A program made the position numbers and the translations under genes. Shown here piece by piece: positions 15,010 through 22,261 of a stretch of DNA of 26,248 bases. Position 1 is the first letter of the stretch; each line of letters begins with the position of its first letter. The stretch comes from JAYEIA01 sp034659855 (GTDB lineage: Bacteria > Bacteroidota > Bacteroidia > Bacteroidales > JAADGE01), in the NCBI GenBank assembly GCA_034659855.1, contig JAYEIA010000247.1, positions 1-26,248 of the forward strand. Direction: 5' to 3'. A model generated the notes under the pieces. That model had not been told where the DNA came from, did no database searches, and saw nothing but the letters and a program-made list of their open reading frames with translations.

Positions 15010-16062
15010 ATGGGACTAAAAGTCAAAGATAAAGTTTCCTTCTTGAATGAAACAGGCGGAGGAATAATTACAAAATTAGTAGATAATGAAACAGCTTTAG
15101 TAGAAAATGAAGACGGATTTGAAATTCCGGTATTGCTTTCTGAGCTGATATTGAAAAAGGCATGGAGCCCGGATCTCGGTCAAAATAAATTTACGGAAGA
15201 ACCCCAAGAAAAAGATGTGCAGGAAGTTAAGATTGAGGAAAATCCGGATATTTTTTATTCCGACAGTTCGGATGTGAATATTTATATGGCTTTTGTGCCT
15301 CAAAATCAGGACGCACCCACCTCAAAAGGCTTTGATGTTTATCTGATCAATGACAGCAATTATTTTTTACAATATAATTTAAACTACCTTTATAATGGTG
15401 ATTTTGAATTGTTTAGAGGAGAATTGGAGCCAAATATAAAGTTCTTTTTAACCGAGATACCTCGAAATACTATTAGTGATGATTTTCAGATGTTGTTTCA
15501 ATGCCTGTTTTTTGATCAAAAGAAATTTAAACTGCAAGCTCCCTTAGTCAAAGATTTAAAAATAAAAGCTTCTAAACTATTTAAGGCCGGAGCCTACAAG
15601 CCCAACGACTTTTTTGATGAGTTGGCATTGATTGTGCCTATTCTGGAAAAGAACCCGATGAATGAGGCCTTAGAAAAATTAGACAATAAATCATTTGCCG
15701 AAAAAATAAAACGAGAAAAAGCTCCGGCAAAAGCCGAGCGTGCAATCAAAAAGCATAAAGACGAGAAAAAGAAGTCTTACAAAGAAGTTGATTTGCATAT
15801 TCATGAGTTAATTGATGACGAAACCGGACTGACTGATAATGATAAACGCGAATACCAGTTGGATAAATTTCGTGAAGAAATGGACAACGCCCTTAAAGGG
15901 AAAGAAGTAAAACGGATTGTATTTATTCACGGGGTTGGCAGCGGCAGATTGAAGCACGATTTGAGAAGAGAATTGCAAAGGAAATATAAAACTTGCTTGT
16001 ATCAGGATGCCTCTTTTGCTGAGTACGGATACGGAGCAACAATGGTAGTGGTAAGACGATGA
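15010..16062 (+). CDS. DUF2027 and Smr domain-containing protein
   Basis: A 350-residue cytosolic protein. It begins with a DUF2027-type segment (MGLKVKDKVSFLNETGGGII ... ALVENEDGFEIPVLLSELI) and a middle beta-rich region (about 90-190). A charged Lys/Glu linker (about 225-258) leads to a C-terminal Smr domain of the MutS2 type: VDLHIHEL at 260-267 and FIHGVGSGRLKHDLR around residues 305-318. Smr domains nick or bind branched DNA or act on RNA in ribosome rescue; the partner here is not known. The stop overlaps the start of the downstream peptidase gene (ATGA at 16059-16062), so they are coupled. Well known in Bacteroidota. Confidence 0.92.
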   Translation: MGLKVKDKVSFLNETGGGIITKLVDNETALVENEDGFEIPVLLSELILKKAWSPDLGQNKFTEEPQEKDVQEVKIEENPDIFYSDSSDVNIYMAFVPQNQDAPTSKGFDVYLINDSNYFLQYNLNYLYNGDFELFRGELEPNIKFFLTEIPRNTISDDFQMLFQCLFFDQKKFKLQAPLVKDLKIKASKLFKAGAYKPNDFFDELALIVPILEKNPMNEALEKLDNKSFAEKIKREKAPAKAERAIKKHKDEKKKSYKEVDLHIHELIDDETGLTDNDKREYQLDKFREEMDNALKGKEVKRIVFIHGVGSGRLKHDLRRELQRKYKTCLYQDASFAEYGYGATMVVVRR

Positions 16063-16970
16063 ATATACTTAAAGACTTGTTGAAAATTCCCTCGGTTACC
16101 GGAGAGGAATATCGAATGAGAGATTTTTTGGTCGATTACTTCGAAAAAAATGATTTCTTCAAAGGAAAAGCAGAACTTTTTTATGGAGACAAATATCAAG
16201 ATAATTTGATTGTTAAAGTTGGAAAGTCTCCCAAAGTGGCCGTTTATGCTCACCAGGATATTATTGGCTACACCGTTAGATATAATAATGAAATTGTGCC
16301 TATCGGATCACCACATATTGCCGAAGGGACTACTTTGACCGGAGCCGACCATTTGGGTGAGATAAAGACCATATTGAAAAAAGGGAAAGAGGATAAAATT
16401 TTTTGTGAATTTGACCGAACACTTGAACCCGGGACTGTTTTGGTGCATCAATCTTTATTTCGACAAACCGACGATATCATAGAATCGCCCTATTTAGACA
16501 ACCGTGTAGGCTTGTATATTGCACTCAAACTTGCTGAACAAGGGGATGACTTTGTTATTGCCTTTACCACTTATGAGGAACAAAACTCCGGTGGGGCTCA
16601 GTTTTGTGCAAAATATATTTATGATGAATTTTCGATTAATCAAGCCCTAATTCTTGATACGGCTTGGGTTTCGGAATATGTTAAACACGGCAATGGTCCG
16701 GTAATTTCATTAAGAGATCGGGGCATTCCCAGAAAACGGTACATTGATAAAATACGAAGCATTGCAAACAAGTCAGGACTGAATCGCCAAATAGAGGTGG
16801 AGCGGTTTGGCGGGAGCGATGGTACAGCCATACAAACAACTGCTGTTCCGGTTGATTGGTGCTTTGTAGGGCCTCCGATTAAAGATGCTCATAAACCCAT
16901 TGAGAAAATAAAGGTCAGTGATATTCAAGATTCTATTGAATTGTACAAAGCTCTGATAAAAAATATTTGA
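16059..16970 (+). CDS. M42-family-like metallopeptidase (glutamyl aminopeptidase-type)
   Basis: A 303-residue cytosolic enzyme with a dinuclear metal-site outline: YAHQD (His65, Asp67), the bridging aspartate in SPYLDNRVG, the catalytic glutamate pair in TTYEEQNSGGA, an Asp in ALILDTAW and a final His in KDAHKPIE. This pattern fits the M42/M20/M28 clan; the length is a little shorter than classic M42 proteins (about 340-360). It probably removes N-terminal residues from peptides. It overlaps the DUF2027-Smr gene by 4 bp, which suggests coregulation, but no functional link is known to me. Confidence 0.85.
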   Translation: MNILKDLLKIPSVTGEEYRMRDFLVDYFEKNDFFKGKAELFYGDKYQDNLIVKVGKSPKVAVYAHQDIIGYTVRYNNEIVPIGSPHIAEGTTLTGADHLGEIKTILKKGKEDKIFCEFDRTLEPGTVLVHQSLFRQTDDIIESPYLDNRVGLYIALKLAEQGDDFVIAFTTYEEQNSGGAQFCAKYIYDEFSINQALILDTAWVSEYVKHGNGPVISLRDRGIPRKRYIDKIRSIANKSGLNRQIEVERFGGSDGTAIQTTAVPVDWCFVGPPIKDAHKPIEKIKVSDIQDSIELYKALIKNI

Positions 16971-17012
16971 GATTATCCTTTGTTTTCGTAACTATTTTAG
17001 TAAAAAATGATT

Positions 17013-17020
17013 TACCTTTG
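17013..17020 (+). promoter_or_regulatory. Bacteroidota-type -7 promoter element before the 16-codon ORF
   Basis: TACCTTTG again matches TAnnTTTG and lies 8 bp before ATG 17029. No good -33 TTTG at 19-21 bp is seen. Confidence 0.45.
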
Positions 17021-17028
17021 ACCAAGAT

Positions 17029-17079
17029 ATGAATCAGAATAGAAAAAATACAATTATAGTCTTTCAAAAAGGACATTAA
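17029..17079 (+). other. 16-codon ORF ending directly before a terminator (sRNA, leader or gene remnant)
   Basis: MNQNRKNTIIVFQKGH, stop at 17077-17079, 3 bp before an intrinsic terminator. Together with the promoter-like TACCTTTG at 17013 this makes a ~95-nt transcription unit. The start resembles the N-termini of DUF2064 (TIGR04282) proteins, which commonly have (I/V)IF.KNP followed by GKVKTRLA. It may therefore be a deletion remnant of such a gene joined to its terminator, or a small RNA or leader. Confidence 0.35.
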
Positions 17080-17082
17080 TTA

Positions 17083-17117
17083 AAAGCCTGCCGGTTTATC
17101 CGACAGGCTTTTTTTTT
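17083..17117 (+). terminator. Intrinsic terminator
   Basis: AAAGCCTGCCGG (17083-17094) pairs with CCGACAGGCTTT (17100-17111) with one mismatch and loop TTTAT, followed by nine T in total. It closes the short transcription unit and may also stop transcripts from the peptidase operon. Confidence 0.9.
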
Positions 17118-17128
17118 GAATAAAAATA

Positions 17129-17282
17129 GAGTTTAGTTTAAAAAGTTATAAAGTTGAAAGTTTATAAAGTTAAAGTGCTAAAAATAAGAGTTTTAAGTTA
17201 ATTGTAAAATAATTTATAAAACTCCTATAATCAAGCACATAACTTGTTTTGCCAAATAAAACATACTTTTTAGACCGGACTC
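17129..17282. mobile_element. 154-bp MITE-like element, family 1, copy 2 (6-bp target duplication AAAATA)
   Basis: Begins GAGTTTAGTTTAAAAAG and ends CTTTTTAGACCGGACTC, an imperfect inverted repeat. It is flanked by AAAATA at 17123-17128 and 17283-17288. The left ~45 bp resemble the reverse complement of the right end of the 2918-3072 element (GAGTxxAGTTTAAAAAG, then TTGAAAG and TAAAGTTAA). It has no coding capacity and ends 82 bp before the pyrB start, so it may affect pyrB transcription. Confidence 0.75.
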
Positions 17283-17364
17283 AAAATAGGTTATAACTTA
17301 AAAATATATTTTTGGAATACCGGTAAATTAGGTCAGAAACACGATTATTTAAATCATCAATTCT

Positions 17365-18285
17365 ATGGAAAACAAAAGTTTAGTATCTGTAAAAGATTAT
17401 TCCAAGGCACACATTCTTGAAATAATAAAATTGGCTGAAAAGTTTGAAGAAAAACCGCAACAGCGAATTTTAGAGGACAAAGTTATTGCGAGTTTGTTCT
17501 TTGAGCCTTCAACCAGAACACGGTTGAGCTTTGAGAGTGCAGTGAACAAACTCAGCGGACGAATTGTCGGTTTTACGGATTCCGGATCGTCCAGTGTGAG
17601 TAAGGGAGAGAGCCTGAAAGACACCATTCGAACAGTAGCAAATTATACCGACCTTATTATTATGAGGCATCCGCTGGAGGGAAGCGCAAAATATGCTGTG
17701 GAGGTTTCTGATGTCCCGGTAATTAATGCCGGCGACGGAGCTAATCAGCACCCGACTCAAACCATGCTGGATCTTTACTCAATTTATAAAACTCAAGGAA
17801 CGCTGGAAAATTTGAATTTATTTTTGGTGGGTGATTTGAAATACGGAAGAACTGTACATTCCCTTCTTATTGCCATGTCGAAGTTCAATACCAATTTTTA
17901 TTTTGTTTCTCATTCAAAACTCAGAATTCCGGTTGAGTACCGTATGTTTATGGAGGAGAACAATATCAACTACCGGGAGTATAATCAATTTCCGGATGAT
18001 TTGAGTAATGCAGATATAATCTATATGACTCGCGTGCAAAAGGAACGGTTTTCCGATCAAATTGAATATGAGAAAACAAAAGATAATTACATACTGGAGA
18101 AAAGTATGTTAAAGCATACCAAGGATAATTTAAAGATTTTGCACCCCCTGCCGCGTTTGCATGAAATAAATGAGGATGTGGATGATACCAAACAAGCTTA
18201 TTATTTTCAACAAGCCAAGAACGGGGTTTATACACGGCAGGCAATTATTGCGGATATTCTCGGACTACAGCCCGAAAACAAATAA
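17365..18285 (+). CDS. pyrB: Aspartate carbamoyltransferase catalytic subunit
   Basis: A 306-residue cytosolic enzyme, the standard length for PyrB. It joins carbamoyl phosphate and aspartate in de novo pyrimidine synthesis. The carbamoyl-phosphate site FFEPSTRTRLSFE is at residues 45-57, SSVSKGESLKDT follows near 77 (80s loop Ser/Lys), HPLEGSA lies near 109, GDGANQHPTQTMLDLYSI near 130-150, and the 240s-loop Arg plus HPLPRL near 260-267. The regulatory subunit gene follows after 266 bp, fitting the PyrB3/PyrI-type dodecamer. Expression is probably driven from the 77 bp between the MITE-like element and ATG; no consensus -7 is clear to me there. Confidence 0.97.
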   Translation: MENKSLVSVKDYSKAHILEIIKLAEKFEEKPQQRILEDKVIASLFFEPSTRTRLSFESAVNKLSGRIVGFTDSGSSSVSKGESLKDTIRTVANYTDLIIMRHPLEGSAKYAVEVSDVPVINAGDGANQHPTQTMLDLYSIYKTQGTLENLNLFLVGDLKYGRTVHSLLIAMSKFNTNFYFVSHSKLRIPVEYRMFMEENNINYREYNQFPDDLSNADIIYMTRVQKERFSDQIEYEKTKDNYILEKSMLKHTKDNLKILHPLPRLHEINEDVDDTKQAYYFQQAKNGVYTRQAIIADILGLQPENK

Positions 18286-18521
18286 TTAGGCAAAGTCCGG
18301 TGATAAGTGCTTGTAAAGAAATATCAAAAAAGTCGTTTGTCTTATATTAATCTCAATTATTCATAAATTTTCAATAGAAAGCAGTCTAAAATGTTGATTG
18401 AATTGATATTGTAACGATAAATTTTAAAAATAAACCAGCTCAAATTCGGCTATCATTTTTTTTGCAGAGAAACAATCAATAGGTTAATATACAGACGATT
18501 TCGTTGGTGTTATTATTCATT

Positions 18522-18536
18522 CCCGAATTATTCGGG
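18522..18536. promoter_or_regulatory. Perfect hairpin in the pyrI leader
   Basis: CCCGAATTATTCGGG is a 6-bp perfect stem with a 3-nt loop, 15 bp before ATG 18552. It is not followed by a T-run in the + direction. The 17 bases from 18530 recur exactly at 25241. The rest of the 266-bp gap between pyrB and pyrI holds no gene that I can support. Confidence 0.4.
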
Positions 18537-18551
18537 TTAAAAACTACAACT

Positions 18552-19010
18552 ATGAGTGAAAAGAAAAAACTACATGTCAGTGCAATTAAAAATGGTACAG
18601 TGATAGACCATATACCTGCTAATCAATTATTTACTGTACTTCGGGTTTTGGGTTTGGATCATATTAACAAGCCGATAACTTTTGGAACAAATATGGAAAG
18701 CAAAAAACTGGGCAGTAAAGGGCTTATCAAAATTTGGGATATATATCTTGAGGAAGAAGATTTAAAACGAATTGCTCTTATTACCGAAGATGCTGTCATC
18801 AATGTTATTGAGAACTATCAGGTCAGGGAAAAGAAAAAAATATCTACGCCCGAAAAAATTGAAGGCTTGGCCAAATGTGTGAATCCAAAGTGTATTACAA
18901 ACCACGAGAAAATGAATACTCGATTTACGGTATTGAATACTGAGGAGCTTGCTTTGCGCTGTGATTATTGTGAAAAAATAACCGAAAAGAAAAATTTTAA
19001 AATTATTTAA
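18552..19010 (+). CDS. pyrI: Aspartate carbamoyltransferase regulatory subunit
   Basis: A 152-residue protein. The zinc site is formed by Cys109, Cys114, Cys137 and Cys140 (CVNPKC ... CDYC), almost exactly the E. coli positions. The N-terminal domain begins HVSAIKNGTVIDHIPANQ, the usual nucleotide-effector domain, which gives CTP/ATP allostery in the family. ATG 18552 is chosen because the next-upstream frame at 18504 would add 16 unrelated residues and would read through the leader hairpin. It sits downstream of pyrB; the 266-bp gap is unusually long for these partners. Confidence 0.95.
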   Translation: MSEKKKLHVSAIKNGTVIDHIPANQLFTVLRVLGLDHINKPITFGTNMESKKLGSKGLIKIWDIYLEEEDLKRIALITEDAVINVIENYQVREKKKISTPEKIEGLAKCVNPKCITNHEKMNTRFTVLNTEELALRCDYCEKITEKKNFKII

Positions 19011-19336
19011 CCGGTATTTTTATTATTGAAGGACAATATTATTAATGATATAGAAAAAGACCGGGGGAGTCTGTCAGCACAAATTCCATACAGAATTATA
19101 CAGACTCCTTACCGGTCAGTTATTCTATTACGAACTAATTGCAAAAAGGTTGCAAAAAAATATATTTTATTATAAAGTTTTTTTTTAATTTTTCTTGAAA
19201 AAATAGTTAAATATTTTGGAATGAGAGGCTTACAGAAGTTGCAAATCATATTCTCATATTTTAGTAGCATTTAAACCCCGGTAACCACTTTGCTTAAAGA
19301 ATCTTATTAAAAAATAACAGTTGCGAGTGATAAAAG
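19011..19336. other. Intergenic region between convergent pyrI and DUF4831 genes, with a long hairpin
   Basis: Contains an imperfect stem: GACCGGGGGAGTCTGT (19059-19074) against ACAGACTCCTTACCGGTC (19100-19117), with a 25-nt loop; this may serve as a terminator for pyrI, although there is no clean T-run. The remainder is AT-rich (poly-T and poly-A tracts at 19150-19210). I see no gene. Confidence 0.45.
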
Positions 19337-20563
19337 TTATTTAATGCCTTTAGAAGATATTTTTTTAAGACTGCCTAATTCAGGATAGAAAATAATTTCT
19401 GTATTCGGATCTCCGGCAATTTGAACCGGAATTCGATTCAGGACTCCCAATTGAGCTATCTTAAAATTTCTGTTGAAATGAATTTTTTCTTTGTATTTCA
19501 TATTTATAGATACTATTGCCGGAATTCTGTACACCAATCCGGTGGAAGTCGGTTTTTTTCCGGTGTTCCGTTTTTTGTAAGTCATTAAATCAGAAAGAGC
19601 CCTCAGGTCTTCTTCTTCTTTCTTGAGAACCAATTTTACCGGCTCTCCCGCATTGACATTGGGTGGAAGTATGCCGTACTTTTTCGAAAATTTGAACAAC
19701 TCTACGGTTTCATTTTTTACGGTATCTTCGGGAGTATATATAAATCGATACGTTTTTATGTGCTTGGTTTTTTGTCCGGTAAACATGGTCATGTATTGTC
19801 GCTCATAGCGATTAAGTTCTTGCAACATGAGCTGAACAGCTGCCCCGTCCGGAAAATTGTTGGCATCTGTAACCCCTTTAAGCAGGGCAAGACGATCATC
19901 TCGTAATTTGAAAATTTGATTGGCCAGGTCTTTGGCTTGCGTTTTCGGCGACTTGAATTGTTTTCGGCGATATATCTGCGGTATTTTTTGAAATACAGAA
20001 TCTTTATACACTTCAGTCCATACGGTATCATAAACAGTTTCCAGTACAGAGTTTACGGAAAGGTCTGCATATTCAGGCTTTTTGTTGGTTTCGTCGGCTA
20101 TATGTATGACGTGCTTTTCCGGTTTAAATTCATATTCTTCGGCTGTGTTTATACCAATCAGGAATAGCTCAGGAGTCAAGATTAATCTTTGGGCGACCGA
20201 AAATTTATCGCCATTAACAATTCCGTAGTAGTGGTTGGGGTCGGGTAGTGGAACGGTTTCCACACGTATTGATTTTAACCGATACTCCGTTGTATTCTCT
20301 TTGACATTAGTGTTGGACTGAAAATACAGTTCGGCATAATCGGCAAACGGGCCGCGCCGATTTATTATTTTTTCTGCTTCGGCAGTTACCACTATGGAGG
20401 TTTTCGGTAAATTGTAAATCAGCACATCTTCGGTGCTTATTATCTTGTCAACAGATAATATCTTTAATTCCGTAGAACAAGATGAAAATACGATCGTACT
20501 TAAAATCAGAAAAACAGGGATGACAGGAGTTGTTGAAATTTTTTTGAATAATATTTTAAACAT
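19337..20563 (-). CDS. DUF4831 family lipoprotein
   Basis: A 408-residue protein. The N-terminus has a basic start, a hydrophobic core and the lipobox FSSC with Cys29, so it should be exported and lipid-anchored. The mature part resembles DUF4831, a Bacteroidota family (STEDVLIYNLPKTSIVVTAEAEKI ... ADYAELYF, a later QIFKLRDDRLALLKG and a C-terminal GLVYRIPAIVSINMKY). Function is unknown to me. The MORN-type gene ends 11 bp upstream in the same direction, so the two are probably one operon and possibly one envelope process. Confidence 0.85.
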   Translation of the reverse strand: MFKILFKKISTTPVIPVFLILSTIVFSSCSTELKILSVDKIISTEDVLIYNLPKTSIVVTAEAEKIINRRGPFADYAELYFQSNTNVKENTTEYRLKSIRVETVPLPDPNHYYGIVNGDKFSVAQRLILTPELFLIGINTAEEYEFKPEKHVIHIADETNKKPEYADLSVNSVLETVYDTVWTEVYKDSVFQKIPQIYRRKQFKSPKTQAKDLANQIFKLRDDRLALLKGVTDANNFPDGAAVQLMLQELNRYERQYMTMFTGQKTKHIKTYRFIYTPEDTVKNETVELFKFSKKYGILPPNVNAGEPVKLVLKKEEEDLRALSDLMTYKKRNTGKKPTSTGLVYRIPAIVSINMKYKEKIHFNRNFKIAQLGVLNRIPVQIAGDPNTEIIFYPELGSLKKISSKGIK

Positions 20564-20574
20564 ACAGTTTGGGA

Positions 20575-21795
20575 TTAATTGCCTTTTAAGTAGCCGTTCG
20601 GATTATTTCTGAAGTTTTCAGGATCCTTTAGTCGGTTTCTGATTTGCTTTTCATATTCATCAGACTTTTTCTTTTCAATTTCTTCGGCATTTTCTGCCAC
20701 ACCGTCTTTAAAGTCCATGCTGTTCTTCACACCCTTTTCGTTGTAGTATTCCCAAGTCCCCACTTTTATGTCATTCTTATATTGTCCCTTGACTTCTATG
20801 GCTCCTGTATAATAATATCTCAAGAATGTGCCGGCAAGTACATTGTTTTTTACAACAGCTTTCAGCATGGCCTTGCCGTTGGGATGATATTTTTTCCAAA
20901 TGCCGTTCTCTTTATCATCTGCCATTTCTCTTTCATCGTATATTGTGCCGTCAGGATAATAAGCTATTCGCTTTCCGTTGAGTTTACCCCTTGTAAAATG
21001 CTCGGTTTGAATTAAAAAGTCATTTTTGTAGTATTTCCACAAACTGTCTTTTTTTTGATTTTTATAAAATCCTTTGGACACAAGCTCTTCTTTTTTATTA
21101 TACAGTTTTGCCGAAGCAAATGTGCCGGTGTGGTCAAATGTAAGTTCAGCCATAAGTCTTCCGTTGGTATGGTATCTTTTGATTACCCCCTGCGGCTTAT
21201 TATCTTTGAATGTTGCTGTGTATGCTGTAATTCCGTTGGAATAAACTTTTTTCCATTCCCCTTGTTTGCGTCCCCGGTTGTCTTTTTGGTTGAGTTTGCC
21301 GGCCTTCATTTGTTTGATAATATCCTTGTCGGGACGATCATCTTCGACATAAAATTCTCTGTAGCCGTCAGTTGTATCCTGAAAAACCTCAACCAGTAAT
21401 AAGAAATATTTTCTAGAATCTAAAGAATCGCTCTTATGCAACTTCTCAGCAAAAATTTTTGTCTCTTTTTGAATGCCGGGCCAATGGTCTTTAAACTCTG
21501 AATATACGATGTGTTTATCATCACGGCTTTTCCCTTTGTTTACAGCTTTTAATGCTTTATAGAGTTGCTTTTCATTTTGATCTCGTTGGTACAAGGCATA
21601 CAGAGATAAGCCCTGAAGATAATATAAGCGGATTTGACTGCGGTCTTTTTTAAGATGTTTTTTTGAATAATCAATACATTTTTCAAATTTCTTATTCTCA
21701 TAGTATTTCTGACATTTTTTTTCATCTTTCGATTGAGCCGTAGAAATATAAAATGAACTGAAAATAATGATTAAACTAATATAAATGGACTTCAT
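20575..21795 (-). CDS. Exported MORN-repeat (YwqK-like) protein
   Basis: A 406-residue protein with a signal peptide (MKSIYISLIIIFSSFYISTA) followed by a mostly helical TPR-like region (about 25-140; KYYENKKFEKCIDYSKKHLK). From about residue 175 there are repeated blocks of the MORN/YwqK type, such as GEWKKVYSNG, GVIKRYHTNGRL, GKRIAYYPDGTIYDE, GIWKKYHPNGKAM and GTWEYYNEKG. ATG 21795 is chosen because it begins the signal peptide; the upstream in-frame TTG at 21819 adds only polar residues. Databases sometimes label this type 'toxin-antitoxin YwqK antitoxin', which I do not support here. It is 11 bp upstream of the DUF4831 gene. Confidence 0.85.
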   Translation of the reverse strand: MKSIYISLIIIFSSFYISTAQSKDEKKCQKYYENKKFEKCIDYSKKHLKKDRSQIRLYYLQGLSLYALYQRDQNEKQLYKALKAVNKGKSRDDKHIVYSEFKDHWPGIQKETKIFAEKLHKSDSLDSRKYFLLLVEVFQDTTDGYREFYVEDDRPDKDIIKQMKAGKLNQKDNRGRKQGEWKKVYSNGITAYTATFKDNKPQGVIKRYHTNGRLMAELTFDHTGTFASAKLYNKKEELVSKGFYKNQKKDSLWKYYKNDFLIQTEHFTRGKLNGKRIAYYPDGTIYDEREMADDKENGIWKKYHPNGKAMLKAVVKNNVLAGTFLRYYYTGAIEVKGQYKNDIKVGTWEYYNEKGVKNSMDFKDGVAENAEEIEKKKSDEYEKQIRNRLKDPENFRNNPNGYLKGN

Positions 21796-21957
21796 ATGAT
21801 TTTGGTTTTGATTGTGCAAGATATGGAAAATTTAATATTTTACCATAAGCTTTGAGTAATTTCTATTTTTAAGGGTATGTTTCATAAATAATAAAAAAAC
21901 TTCACACTTTTCTTAAAAAAACCTTATTTTTATTTTTTTCAACCTTAGTAGAAAATG

Positions 21958-22121
21958 CAGACTTCGTCTGTTTTATTATTTTTGATTATCTATATGGTTG
22001 TGTTTTAATGAGTTATGATGTTATGTGATATAATTGTGCGAATTCAGGTGTAACTTGCTGATTTACATTGATGATTTGTTTAAAATTGTCCAAAAATAAA
22101 TATCAAAGCAGACGAAGTCTG
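21958..22121. repeat. 164-bp inverted-repeat element with 13-bp CAGACTTCGTCTG ends
   Basis: CAGACTTCGTCTG at 21958-21970 recurs as its exact reverse complement at 22109-22121. The similarity continues inwards (TTTT/CTTTG then ATATTT-like). Each end is itself nearly palindromic (CAGAC-TTC-GTCTG). No reading frame is present and no convincing target duplication is seen. It lies between the divergent MORN-type gene and the surface-protein gene. Confidence 0.6.
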
Positions 22122-22138
22122 TAGTGATAATCTTGATT

Positions 22139-22243
22139 TATACTTTAAACGGTTAATAATTCGAGTTTTACAAAGAGTGTATTTATTGAATAGCAAGGTA
22201 TTGCACCATTATATCATTAAATCATTAAACCATTTAAAGTCTA
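22139..22243. mobile_element. 105-bp MITE-like element, family 2, copy 2
   Basis: Begins TATACTTTAAACGGTTAAT and ends CCATTTAAAGTCTA, an imperfect inverted repeat. Roughly 85-90% of its bases match 9160-9265 by eye, including TGAATAGCAAGGTATTG and ATTATATCATTAAAT. It ends 18 bp before ATG 22262, so it supplies most of that gene's leader. Confidence 0.7.
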
Positions 22244-22261
22244 TCCGCAGAATTATTTGAT

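Noticed and set aside
17029..17282. Leader peptide and attenuator controlling pyrB
   Set aside because: The terminator is followed by a mobile-type element before pyrB, the ORF has no run of regulatory codons, and no alternative antiterminator pairing is evident.
20575..21795. Antitoxin of a toxin-antitoxin pair (YwqK-like name)
   Set aside because: The protein is exported and long, has a TPR-like part, and the neighbour is a DUF4831 lipoprotein and not a toxin.
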